A DNA stretch of 8,506 nt from an uncultured Lachnospiraceae bacterium (GTDB taxonomy: Bacteria; Bacillota; Clostridia; Lachnospirales; Lachnospiraceae). Positions 1 to 5,651 of this stretch are shown piece by piece. Where the stretch lies: the NCBI GenBank assembly GCA_947594085.1, contig CANQEB010000095.1, positions 1 to 8,506 of the forward strand. The letters run 5' to 3'. The position numbers were made by a program, and so were the translations under genes. Each line of letters opens with the position of its first letter. Within the stretch, counting starts at the first letter, position 1. Under the pieces are notes generated by a model that was not told the DNA's origin, did no database searches, and saw only the letters and a list, made by a program, of their open reading frames with translations.

Positions 1-390
1 CTGTGCGCCGCCAGACGGCTGATGAATCATCACCTCTGCATTCGGGAGAGCGAAACGCTTCCCCTTCGCGCCGCCCGCAAGCAGAAACGCTCCCATGCTG
101 GCCGCCATGCCCATGCAGATTGTGGACACATCACACTTTACATAGTGCATCGTATCGTAAATCGCCATTCCGGCCGACACGGAACCGCCCGGGCTGTTGA
201 TATAGAGCTGAATATCCTTATTCGGATCCTCCGACTCCAGAAACAGAAGCTGTGCGACGACCAGATTTGCGCTGACGTCCGTCACTTCCTCGCCCAAAAA
301 TATGATGCGGTCATTCAGCAGTCTCGAAAAAATATCATAGGACCGCTCTCCTCTACCTGTCTGTTGGATGACATATGGTACTAAGCTCAT
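1..390 (-). CDS. clpP: ATP-dependent Clp protease proteolytic subunit ClpP (C-terminal part outside window)
   Basis: This is the serine peptidase subunit that forms the two-ring barrel chamber and degrades unfolded or tagged proteins handed over by ClpX or ClpC ATPases in the cytoplasm. The window holds codons 1-130; the gene runs off the left edge. The start [20 protein letters not shown] is typical of the family. The catalytic serine is visible as Ser98 in GMAASMGAF and the catalytic histidine as His123 in MIHQP; the third triad residue (Asp, about position 172) lies outside. The ATG at 390 follows an AGGGGAGG ribosome binding site. It lies 65 bp downstream of trigger factor with no convincing terminator between them, so co-transcription from the tig promoter is likely; tig-clpP-clpX is a common order, but clpX cannot be checked here. 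The identification is very secure. Confidence 0.98.
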   Translation of the reverse strand, partial: MSLVPYVIQQTGRGERSYDIFSRLLNDRIIFLGEEVTDVSANLVVAQLLFLESEDPNKDIQLYINSPGGSVSAGMAIYDTMHYVKCDVSTICMGMAASMGAFLLAGGAKGKRFALPNAEVMIHQPSGGAQ

Positions 391-455
391 GACTTTTGCC
401 TCCCCTGTCCATGATATGGGTGTTGTTCATACGTCGCACCTTGTCGGTGTCTTCT

Positions 456-1742
456 CTATACTTCCTTCGCCGCATCTGCGATCAACTCGACCGCAGCCTG
501 AATCGCGAGATCGTTCTTTAGCTGCTCCTTCTCGTAGTCGCCCATGATCTCCTTCAGCTTATCGACTTCCATCTTGTAGGACTCCGCCATCTTCGCGATC
601 TCCTCGTCCATGCGCTCATCGCTGACCTCAATTCCCTCTGCCTTCGCGATCGCCTCGAGCACAAGACTATTCTGAATGCGCTTCAGCGCTTCCGGCTTCA
701 TCTGGTCGAGCATCTGATCGGCAGTCTGTCCGGTAAACTGCATATACTGCTGTACCGTAAGGCCCTGGGACTCGATCCGTCTCGTAAAGTCATCCGCCAT
801 GCGTCTCACCTGCTCGTCGATCATTGCATCAGGGATCTCCATCGTCGCATTCGCGACTGCTTTCTCCACAACCTTGTTCTGCTTCTCGTTCTTGGCCTCC
901 TGCGTCTTCCTCTCCAGAAGCTTTGCACGGATATCATCCTTGTACTCCGCAAGCGTGTCAAACTCAGACACATCCTGCGCAAACTCGTCGTCAAGCTCCG
1001 GAAGCTCCTTCACGCGAATCTCCTTGACCTTACACTTGAACACGGCAGCCTTGCCCTTGAGCTCCTCCGCCTGATAATCCTCCGGGAATGTCACATTGAC
1101 CTCAACATCCTCACCGATCTGAGCGCCGACAAGCTGCTCCTCAAAGCCCGGGATGAAGCTGCCAGAACCGATCGTCAACGGATAGTCATCGCCCTTGCCG
1201 CCCGCGAACGCCTCGCCGTCCACAAAGCCCTCAAAGTCCAGCTTGATCATATCGCCATCCTGTACCGCACGGTCGTCGATGTCGATCATGCGGGAATTGT
1301 TCTCCCGCTCTCTCTCGATCTCTTTGTCCACTTCCTCTTCGGATACCGTCACTTCAGCCTTCTCCACCTCGAGACCCTTGTACTCGCCAAGCGTAACCTC
1401 CGGCTTCAGCGCGACCTCCGCGGTAAAGATAAATGGCTTGCCCTCCTCGATCTGAACCACATCGATCTTCGGCTGAGAGACAATCTCCTCTCCGCACTCG
1501 TCCGCCGCCTTCGTATACGCGCCCGGGATCAGCTCATTCGCCGCATCCTCGTAAAAAATCCCTGCGCCGTACATTTTCTCGATCATTTTGCGCGGTGCCT
1601 TGCCCTTGCGGAAACCCGGAAGTGTGATCTTCCCTTTATTTTTCTGATACGCTTTTTCCATCGCAGTGTCAAACTCTTCCACCGAAACCTCGATTGTAAG
1701 CTTTGCCATGTTCTTTTCCAGCTTCTCTACCTGTACACTCAT
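456..1742 (-). CDS. tig: Trigger factor, ribosome-associated chaperone and prolyl isomerase
   Basis: Trigger factor binds the ribosome exit tunnel and shields nascent chains; it also has FKBP-type peptidyl-prolyl isomerase activity. The 428-residue protein has the expected full length. The N-terminal ribosome-binding domain carries the signature GFRKGKAP at residues 43-50. An FKBP-like domain spans about 158-243 (DGDMIKLDFEG, later FIPGFEEQLVG). The remaining C-terminal part, about 262-428, is helical and charged, as expected of the chaperone arms. The ATG at 1742 is preceded by a strong AAGGAGGAA site (1752-1760). A promoter candidate lies at 1828-1856, and clpP follows 65 bp downstream. Nothing looks broken or truncated. 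Confidence 0.98.
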   Translation of the reverse strand: MSVQVEKLEKNMAKLTIEVSVEEFDTAMEKAYQKNKGKITLPGFRKGKAPRKMIEKMYGAGIFYEDAANELIPGAYTKAADECGEEIVSQPKIDVVQIEEGKPFIFTAEVALKPEVTLGEYKGLEVEKAEVTVSEEEVDKEIERERENNSRMIDIDDRAVQDGDMIKLDFEGFVDGEAFAGGKGDDYPLTIGSGSFIPGFEEQLVGAQIGEDVEVNVTFPEDYQAEELKGKAAVFKCKVKEIRVKELPELDDEFAQDVSEFDTLAEYKDDIRAKLLERKTQEAKNEKQNKVVEKAVANATMEIPDAMIDEQVRRMADDFTRRIESQGLTVQQYMQFTGQTADQMLDQMKPEALKRIQNSLVLEAIAKAEGIEVSDERMDEEIAKMAESYKMEVDKLKEIMGDYEKEQLKNDLAIQAAVELIADAAKEV

Positions 1743-1827
1743 TGTACTAAATTCCTCCTTAAATTCTGTTTGGCAATACCCTGGAACTACTTTCTTTCTT
1801 TTCTTCTTTGTTCACAGCGATTAGATT

Positions 1828-1856
1828 AGTATAACACAGTGCGCATAAAAAGGCTA
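1828..1856 (-). promoter_or_regulatory. Candidate sigma-A promoter of tig-clpP
   Basis: On the minus strand a TATACT -10 (1828-1833) lies 17 bp from TAGCCT (1851-1856), a weak -35 match. It sits about 85 bp upstream of the tig start in an otherwise gene-free stretch. The -10 is good and the -35 poor, so an activator or another start site is possible. Confidence 0.5.
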
Positions 1857-1870
1857 GTATTTATTTACAG

Positions 1871-1890
1871 CATGTTCAAGCCATGTTCAA
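1871..1890. repeat. Tandem 9-bp direct repeat upstream of the tig promoter
   Basis: CATGTTCAA occurs twice (1871-1879 and 1882-1890) with an 11 bp period, about one helical turn. It is placed 14 bp upstream of the candidate tig -35 box. The arrangement resembles a direct-repeat operator bound on one DNA face. It is not a match to the CtsR consensus (GGTCAAA heptads), so the binding factor is unknown. Confidence 0.5.
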
Positions 1891-1915
1891 AAAATGCAAA
1901 CAGTTTGTTCATTTT
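1891..1915 (-). terminator. Weak terminator candidate after the DJ-1-like gene
   Basis: In the minus-strand RNA, an AAAAUG arm overlapping the stop codon pairs with CAUUUU, continued by a 3 bp inner stem across a 2-nt bulge, and is followed by more U. The stem is A/U-rich and imperfect, so termination may be partial and some transcription may read into tig. Confidence 0.3.
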
Positions 1916-2463
1916 CTAGAAAAAATAATACTGTCTGCCACTTTATCCGCCGCCGCACGATCCTTCAACTGTGCGATCAGCTCAAGTCCAAACGGGATCG
2001 CAGTCCCCATCCCACGGCTCGTGATGATATTTCCGGACACTACAACCTGGTCTTCCGAGAGCTCTGCCCCGACAAGCTGCTCTTCAAAACCCGGATAGCT
2101 CGTTGCCCGTCTGTCTTTGAGTAATCCGAGCCCACCGAGTACACTGGGGGCCGCGCAGATCGCTGCTACAATCTTTCCGGATGACGCCGCATTCTGAAGC
2201 AGCTTTCCAAGCGCCTTGTGGGCCGCTAGATGCTTCGTCCCCGGCATTCCGCCCGGAAGCACATACAGTTCGGTATCGAGATCGTTCATATCCTCAAATA
2301 GTACGTCCGCATTGACCTGGATTCCATGGCTACCGGTAATCTTCAGTGAACCCATGACAGACACCATCTGAGTCTCAATGCCTGCTCTGCGCAAAAGATC
2401 CACAACTGTCAAACCTTCAATTTCCTCAAATCCATCTGCCAGAAAAACGAATGCCTTTCCCAT
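1909..2463 (-). CDS. DJ-1/PfpI family protein (YajL/ThiJ-like)
   Basis: Members of this glutamine-amidotransferase-like fold include protein/aldehyde deglycase or glyoxalase candidates and redox-responsive chaperones; the physiological substrate is often unsettled. The 184-residue length is typical. The nucleophile-elbow cysteine is Cys103 in AAICAAPSVLGG, and the conserved partner glutamate is Glu14 in GFEEIE. The LPGGMPG block (69-75) and TSRGMGTAI near the C-terminus are also family hallmarks. The ATG at 2463 follows AAAGGAAGG (2471-2479). Older annotations call such proteins thiamine biosynthesis ThiJ or 4-methyl-5-thiazole monophosphate enzyme, which the sequence does not support. It precedes tig on the same strand by 166 bp, and tig has its own promoter candidate. 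Confidence 0.92.
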   Translation of the reverse strand: MGKAFVFLADGFEEIEGLTVVDLLRRAGIETQMVSVMGSLKITGSHGIQVNADVLFEDMNDLDTELYVLPGGMPGTKHLAAHKALGKLLQNAASSGKIVAAICAAPSVLGGLGLLKDRRATSYPGFEEQLVGAELSEDQVVVSGNIITSRGMGTAIPFGLELIAQLKDRAAADKVADSIIFSRK

Positions 2464-2486
2464 ATTTTTGCCTTCCTTTCAAAGAG

Positions 2487-2504
2487 ATTGTTTCACTTAA
2501 CAAT
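2487..2504. repeat. Short inverted repeat in the leader of the DJ-1-like gene
   Basis: ATTGTT (2487-2492) and AACAAT (2499-2504) form perfect 6 bp arms around a 6 nt spacer, 23 bp upstream of the start codon. It could be an operator or a weak leader hairpin. Arms this short and AT-rich can arise by chance. Confidence 0.3.
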
Positions 2505-2559
2505 TCTTCTGCCCAACCGATGTCACGCAGTTTTTTCAGAATCCCCAACAACCGTTTTC

Positions 2560-2588
2560 AGTTTAACAGAGTCTTTTCGGAAAATCAA
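2560..2588 (-). promoter_or_regulatory. Candidate promoter of the DJ-1-like gene
   Basis: On the minus strand TTGATT (2583-2588) and TAAACT (2560-2565) are separated by 17 bp, each matching 4 of 6 consensus sigma-A bases. This would give a leader of roughly 90 nt. It is the best pair I found in the 264 bp divergent spacer between this gene and the CYTH gene. Confidence 0.35.
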
Positions 2589-2629
2589 TGCTTTCTTCCC
2601 GTTTTCCTCTTTTCCCGGCAGGCCGTTTG

Positions 2630-2638
2630 TGCTATGAT
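2630..2638 (+). promoter_or_regulatory. Candidate extended -10 promoter of the CYTH gene
   Basis: TGCTATGAT is an extended -10 element (TG-N-TATGAT). A perfect TTGACA hexamer also occurs nearer the gene at 2669-2674, but no acceptable -10 lies 16-18 bp after it. Either could drive the CYTH gene; neither is secure. Confidence 0.3.
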
Positions 2639-2727
2639 TCTTACTGTGCGGGAATCAACTTTCCGTACTTGACAAAACGGTGTTCATACACTCTGTCGAT
2701 TCTCATTTTAATAAGGAGACCTATATT

Positions 2728-3210
2728 ATGGAAATTGAACGCAAATTTTTGGTCAAATGCCTGCCTCAAAACTTAGATATGTTTCCCTGCCATCAAATAG
2801 AACAGGCCTACTTGTGCACAGACCCGGTTGTCCGAGTTCGAAAACAGGACAATCTATATATCCTGACATACAAAGGTCACGGGATGCTCGCACGCGAGGA
2901 ATATAATCTTCCGCTCACCGCGGAAGGATATCATCACCTGCTCGGGAAAGCTGATGGCAACATAATCACAAAAAAAAGATATGTCATTCCACTTCCTTCT
3001 AACTTGAAAGCAGAACTCGATATCTTTGAAGGCAAATTTGACGGACTGCAGCTCGTAGAGGTAGAATTCCCGGATGAACCTGCAGCCAACCGCTTCACTG
3101 CCCCGGACTGGTTTGGCAGGGAAGTCACCTACTCTGGCGCGTATCAAAACTCTGTGCTCAGCAGCTTGACTGAATTTGATCCGAATCTTTATCCGGAAAC
3201 AGCGTCGTGA
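2728..3210 (+). CDS. CYTH domain protein (triphosphate tunnel metalloenzyme family)
   Basis: CYTH/TTM enzymes hydrolyse or transform triphosphates inside a charged beta-barrel tunnel with divalent metal; bacterial short forms include tripolyphosphatases and thiamine-triphosphatase-like enzymes. The protein has 160 residues and is a single domain. The diagnostic ExExK motif is at the very start (Glu2, Glu4, Lys6 in MEIERKF). Further tunnel-like charged strands follow: RVRK at 36-39, TYKG at 47-50, KKR at 82-84, and ELDIFEG (96-102) with VEVEFPDE (110-117). The ATG at 2728 was chosen because it follows AAGGAG (2713-2718) with 9 nt spacing and gives the canonical start; an in-frame ATG at 2680 has no family support. 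Its 3' end overlaps the convergent orphan gene by 22 bp. The substrate cannot be named from sequence. Confidence 0.93.
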   Translation: MEIERKFLVKCLPQNLDMFPCHQIEQAYLCTDPVVRVRKQDNLYILTYKGHGMLAREEYNLPLTAEGYHHLLGKADGNIITKKRYVIPLPSNLKAELDIFEGKFDGLQLVEVEFPDEPAANRFTAPDWFGREVTYSGAYQNSVLSSLTEFDPNLYPETAS

Positions 3211-3452
3211 TCTGCGGGGCTCTCTCCTATTCTCTCCTCTGCCGGATGTTCACGTGCGATCTCATTTCGAATGGACTGAAAGAGCGCAGCCACCTCCTCC
3301 GGCGTCTGTGAGATGACAATCTGTTTTTTGTTCAGGCGGGCCTCATAGTGGTCGGCCTTTCTCTTTTCTATTTCTAGAATATATTTTGCTACTAATCGTT
3401 GCATTTTTGAACTGCTATTCTTATATTTCATCCCATATTTCAGAAAATCCAT
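3189..3452 (-). CDS. Orphan small basic protein, divergent from an XRE regulator
   Basis: I do not recognise this 87-residue protein. Its first half is basic and lysine-rich (MDFLKYGMKYKN onwards, with KYILEIEKRK following), the middle reads LNKKQIVISQTPEEV, and the C-terminus is acidic and polar. There is no signal peptide or membrane segment. I prefer the ATG at 3452 over the one at 3467: the minus-strand promoter at 3479-3507 would start transcription near 3472, leaving the 3467 ATG almost leaderless, while GGAG lies 9 nt before the 3452 ATG. Support for it being real is a promoter with a well-placed palindrome, the ribosome binding site and the divergent arrangement. Against it, the last 22 bp overlap the CYTH gene on the other strand. 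Its neighbourhood suggests control by the XRE protein encoded at 3591. Confidence 0.6.
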   Translation of the reverse strand: MDFLKYGMKYKNSSSKMQRLVAKYILEIEKRKADHYEARLNKKQIVISQTPEEVAALFQSIRNEIAREHPAEERIGESPADHDAVSG

Positions 3453-3478
3453 CGTTTTAATCTCCATTACTCATTTTC

Positions 3479-3507
3479 ATTTTGCAACATTTTGTTGCAT
3501 TTGGCAA
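3479..3507 (-). promoter_or_regulatory. Candidate promoter of the orphan small gene
   Basis: On the minus strand TTGCCA (3502-3507, 5 of 6 consensus) and CAAAAT (3479-3484, 4 of 6) are exactly 17 bp apart. The predicted start near 3472 gives a leader of about 20 nt to the ATG at 3452. The palindrome at 3483-3499 fills the spacer and touches the -10, so a bound protein would block RNA polymerase. Confidence 0.55.
3483..3499. promoter_or_regulatory. Perfect palindrome TGCAACA-N3-TGTTGCA, probable operator
   Basis: Two perfect 7 bp arms flank a 3 bp spacer, a size typical of XRE/Cro operators. A third copy of the half-site, TGTTGCA, lies at 3524-3530, upstream of the divergent XRE promoter. The palindrome sits between the -35 and -10 of the orphan gene's promoter. 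Binding by the XRE protein encoded at 3591 is inferred from position only. Confidence 0.6.
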
Positions 3508-3537
3508 AAAATTGTATTCATATTGTTGCATATAGGG

Positions 3538-3563
3538 AATTTCCTGTCGGAAATTGCTATAAT
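3538..3563 (+). promoter_or_regulatory. Extended -10 promoter of the first XRE gene, overlapped by a second palindrome
   Basis: TGCTATAAT (3555-3563) is a perfect extended -10 element; there is no good -35, as is common for that promoter class. Directly upstream, AATTTCC (3538-3544) and GGAAATT (3549-3555) form a perfect 7 bp inverted repeat around TGTC, sharing one base with the TG of the extended -10. The layout suggests autorepression of the XRE gene. The palindrome differs in sequence from the one at 3483-3499. Confidence 0.6.
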
Positions 3564-3590
3564 AAAATTAATCACATGGAGGTATAAGCA

Positions 3591-3929
3591 ATGAAACAAA
3601 CAATTTTATCTTCAACGATTCGCACACTTCGCAAGAAAAGCGGTTTCACTCAGGAAGAAGTGAGCAACAAACTGAATATTCAAAGGCAGACTTACTGTAA
3701 TTACGAAAATGCGTGCAGAATTCCACCGCTGGAAATCATTATCGCTTTGTCAAAACTGTATCAGGTTTCCGTAGATTACCTTGTCTTAGGAGCGGATGCT
3801 GTCAACAGCAAATCCAAAAAGGCACCTCTGAAGGACAGGCTATATGATGAATTCAGTTCTCTGTCAAAGGGCGCCCAAAAAGAGGTAATCGACTTTATCC
3901 GTTTCAAAAAATTAATTCAGAATGATTGA
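3591..3929 (+). CDS. XRE-family helix-turn-helix transcriptional regulator (112 aa)
   Basis: This is a Cro/CI-type DNA-binding protein. The HTH domain covers about residues 7-65: the scaffold helix contains IRTLRKKSGFTQEEVSNKL, the recognition helix lies around NIQRQTYCNYEN (29-40), and the domain closes with LSKLYQVSVDYLVLG. A lysine-rich linker (73-78) leads to a short helical tail (about 80-112, KDRLYDEF and KEVIDFIRFKK) that may mediate dimerisation. There is no peptidase, sensor or membrane domain, so any signal would be external. The ATG at 3591 follows TGGAGG (3577-3582) with 8 nt spacing. Palindromes at 3483 and 3538 make autoregulation and control of the divergent orphan gene likely. 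The gene is AT-rich compared with the flanking housekeeping genes. Confidence 0.9.
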   Translation: MKQTILSSTIRTLRKKSGFTQEEVSNKLNIQRQTYCNYENACRIPPLEIIIALSKLYQVSVDYLVLGADAVNSKSKKAPLKDRLYDEFSSLSKGAQKEVIDFIRFKKLIQND

Positions 3930-4065
3930 ACCGCATCAGCTTCTTTGCACGTTTGAACAATGCTTTTGCTTTTAATTTATTATAATTATAGCAATTTAAG
4001 TTTTGATAGGCAATATATTGATTTGCATTTACAATGACACGTTTTGTTTCGTTTTTCTTCCGGAC

Positions 4066-4083
4066 ATACTAAACTATTAGTAT
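4066..4083. promoter_or_regulatory. Palindrome ATACTAA-N4-TTAGTAT abutting the ribosome binding site of the second XRE gene
   Basis: Perfect 7 bp arms (4066-4072, 4077-4083) surround ACTA and end one base before the AAGGAGG site at 4084-4090. It may be an autoregulatory operator or, in RNA, a hairpin modulating translation. The rest of the 168 bp spacer (3930-4097) is AT-rich. It holds possible -10 hexamers TATAAT (3981-3986) and TACAAT (4030-4035), neither with a convincing -35, and no clear terminator for the first XRE gene. Confidence 0.5.
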
Positions 4084-4097
4084 AAGGAGGAGACGAA

Positions 4098-4331
4098 ATG
4101 ACTGAAAAACGTGCAAATCAATATCGTCAGCTGGGACTTACGATCGCATATTATCGCAAACTTCGCGGTCTGACTCAAATCCAACTTGCGGAGTACACTA
4201 ATCTGAGCCGGACACACATCAGCAATCTAGAGGCTCCCAATATGCCTACCTCTATTTCGCTTGAGAAACTATTTGATATTGCTGATATTCTTGAGGTTCC
4301 AATTGGGAAGTTATTTGAAATTCGCGAGTAG
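4098..4331 (+). CDS. XRE-family helix-turn-helix regulator, minimal form (77 aa)
   Basis: The protein is essentially one Cro/CI HTH domain: IAYYRKLRGLTQIQLAEYT (16-34) gives the first helices, NLSRTHISNLE (35-45) the recognition helix, and LEKLFDIADILEVPIGKLF (55-73) the closing helices. It has no effector domain. The ATG at 4098 follows AAGGAGG (4084-4090) with 7 nt spacing. It is transcribed toward a strong terminator at 4369-4396 and converges on the SGNH hydrolase gene. A perfect palindrome next to its ribosome binding site suggests self-control. It shares family but little close sequence with the XRE protein at 3591, so a recent tandem duplication is unlikely. Its target genes are unknown. 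Confidence 0.9.
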   Translation: MTEKRANQYRQLGLTIAYYRKLRGLTQIQLAEYTNLSRTHISNLEAPNMPTSISLEKLFDIADILEVPIGKLFEIRE

Positions 4332-4368
4332 CGCTCTGATTATGAAAAGAATTGTTTTATTCTATGAC

Positions 4369-4396
4369 AAAGGGGCTGTTTCTGGTCAGCCCCTTT
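4369..4396. terminator. Intrinsic terminator between converging genes
   Basis: AAAGGGGCTG (4369-4378) and CAGCCCCTTT (4387-4396) form a perfect 10 bp stem with an 8 nt loop. On the plus strand it is followed by a T-rich stretch, ending the second XRE transcript; on the minus strand it starts 3 nt after the SGNH hydrolase stop, with a poorer T tract. It probably works in both directions, best on the plus strand. Confidence 0.9.
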
Positions 4397-4399
4397 TCA

Positions 4400-5599
4400 T
4401 TATTTTTTGATTTTCTGGATCACGAAATTATAGATATCTCGATATTCGCTCAATGGGTAATGTACTCCGTCAGATGTCTCGAAGCCTTTTTTGTTCAGAT
4501 ATTTATAGACATTCAAGAACATCTCCTTGCCCATTTCCAACCGCATTCTCTTGTTAAACGCGACGATCTGACTATTTTTCAGTTTGTAGCCATACGCTGC
4601 AGCCCGTGCTTCGTTAATCGGATTCACCGACATCACATAGAACTTGGTCTTTGGGAATTTAGCAATCAACATCTTGTAATAGTTGATGTAATTGCCAATA
4701 TTGTCCAGATCATTTACGCCAAATGCCAAAATAACGGTTACATCCGGATTTACCTGCAAATATTGTTGAAGTTCTACCCCAGCTGTCGACCTCAACCAAC
4801 TGTACCCCATGGACACCTTGGCAATATACATTGTATTTTTCGGTGCAATTGCCATCCGCATACCTTCTGTCCGGGAATCACCGACAAAGATATAATCTCC
4901 CGAGAAAGCTTTGACCGTTTTTCGCCCCTGTGCGTCGAGATAATAGCCGTCAACGATACAATCTTTCATCATGGCCCCATTTGCGCCGACATAGTATCTG
5001 TTTCCGGCGACCCATTGCTGGGTGAGCATTGCCCCGGAAGGCCCAAGATAATAAAGATTCCCATTCTTCTTTTTTACCCAGGTATCATGCATGCGTACGC
5101 CATTTGAGCCAAAGAAATAATTCTTGCCATTCCTGGTAATCCAAGTATTCGTCACTCGCGCTCCGGATTTATCTACGTAATAATAGTTGCCATTTATATC
5201 TCGGATCATACAGTTCTTGACAATAGTTCCGTCTGCGCCCAAAAAATAATACTTTTTCTTTTTCTTTATCCACCTGTTGACATACAGTTTCCCAGATGCA
5301 TCCGCATAGTATTTCGTGCCATTGTACACAAACTGGCCCGTCTTAACGTAGCCAAGTTCATCGAAGCAGTAAATACCGCCGTCGATCTTCCGCCATGCAT
5401 TTCTTATGCTTTTTCCGTTCTTTTTCAGGCAGTATCTTTTCCCGTTCGCGTCTGTTTTCCACTCGCCGGCCGCCGCTTGTTTGGCTGCTTTGACAACATT
5501 CTGAGCTGCCGATGGCCGCACAGCACCTGCAAGAAAAATAACGCCAAACAGAAAAATAGAGACCATCCACCTTTTGACTATACCTTTGATAAAGCTCAC
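4400..5599 (-). CDS. Secreted SGNH-fold hydrolase with choline/cell-wall-binding repeats
   Basis: A 399-residue exported protein with three parts. Residues 1-32 form a signal peptide: basic KGIVKR, a hydrophobic core, then a likely cleavage after PSAA. Residues about 46-229 are a run of short aromatic/glycine repeats of the choline-binding type (YYF-GADG, YYYVDKSG, YYLGPSG, YYVGANG), expected to hold the protein on teichoic acid or other wall glycans. Residues about 235-399 are a GDSL/SGNH esterase-like domain: nucleophile Ser242 in VGDSR, Gly265, Asn296 in FGVND, and Asp377/His380 in DGVH. The substrate is unknown; a wall polymer or its acetyl groups is plausible. The start is GTG at 5599, with only AAAGG almost touching it; the ATG 11 codons later would lose the basic end of the signal peptide. 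A strong promoter lies at 5652-5680 just past spoIIID. Confidence 0.9.
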   Translation of the reverse strand: MSFIKGIVKRWMVSIFLFGVIFLAGAVRPSAAQNVVKAAKQAAAGEWKTDANGKRYCLKKNGKSIRNAWRKIDGGIYCFDELGYVKTGQFVYNGTKYYADASGKLYVNRWIKKKKKYYFLGADGTIVKNCMIRDINGNYYYVDKSGARVTNTWITRNGKNYFFGSNGVRMHDTWVKKKNGNLYYLGPSGAMLTQQWVAGNRYYVGANGAMMKDCIVDGYYLDAQGRKTVKAFSGDYIFVGDSRTEGMRMAIAPKNTMYIAKVSMGYSWLRSTAGVELQQYLQVNPDVTVILAFGVNDLDNIGNYINYYKMLIAKFPKTKFYVMSVNPINEARAAAYGYKLKNSQIVAFNKRMRLEMGKEMFLNVYKYLNKKGFETSDGVHYPLSEYRDIYNFVIQKIKK

Positions 5600-5651
5600 C
5601 CTTTCATAGTGGTTATCCTGCCATATCCGCTATAAATTATAAGCAATACCC

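Noticed and set aside
22..384. Plus-strand frame of 120 codons opposite clpP
   Set aside because: The minus strand encodes an unmistakable ClpP over the same bases; the antisense frame has no ribosome site or recognisable motif.
1871..1890. CtsR operator upstream of tig
   Set aside because: CtsR sites are GGTCAAA-type heptads with a 3 bp gap; the repeat here reads CATGTTCAA with a 2 bp gap, so I keep only an unnamed direct repeat.
3591..4331. The two XRE genes as a toxin-antitoxin or phage CI/Cro pair
   Set aside because: Both are encoded in the same direction, both are single-domain regulators, and neither has a toxin-like partner; only the orphan at 3189-3452 could be one, with no supporting motif.
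4352..5107. Plus-strand open frame of 251 codons opposite the SGNH hydrolase gene
   Set aside because: It is wholly antisense to a clearly coding gene with catalytic motifs, has no ribosome binding site, and overlaps the terminator; its translation shows no domain logic.
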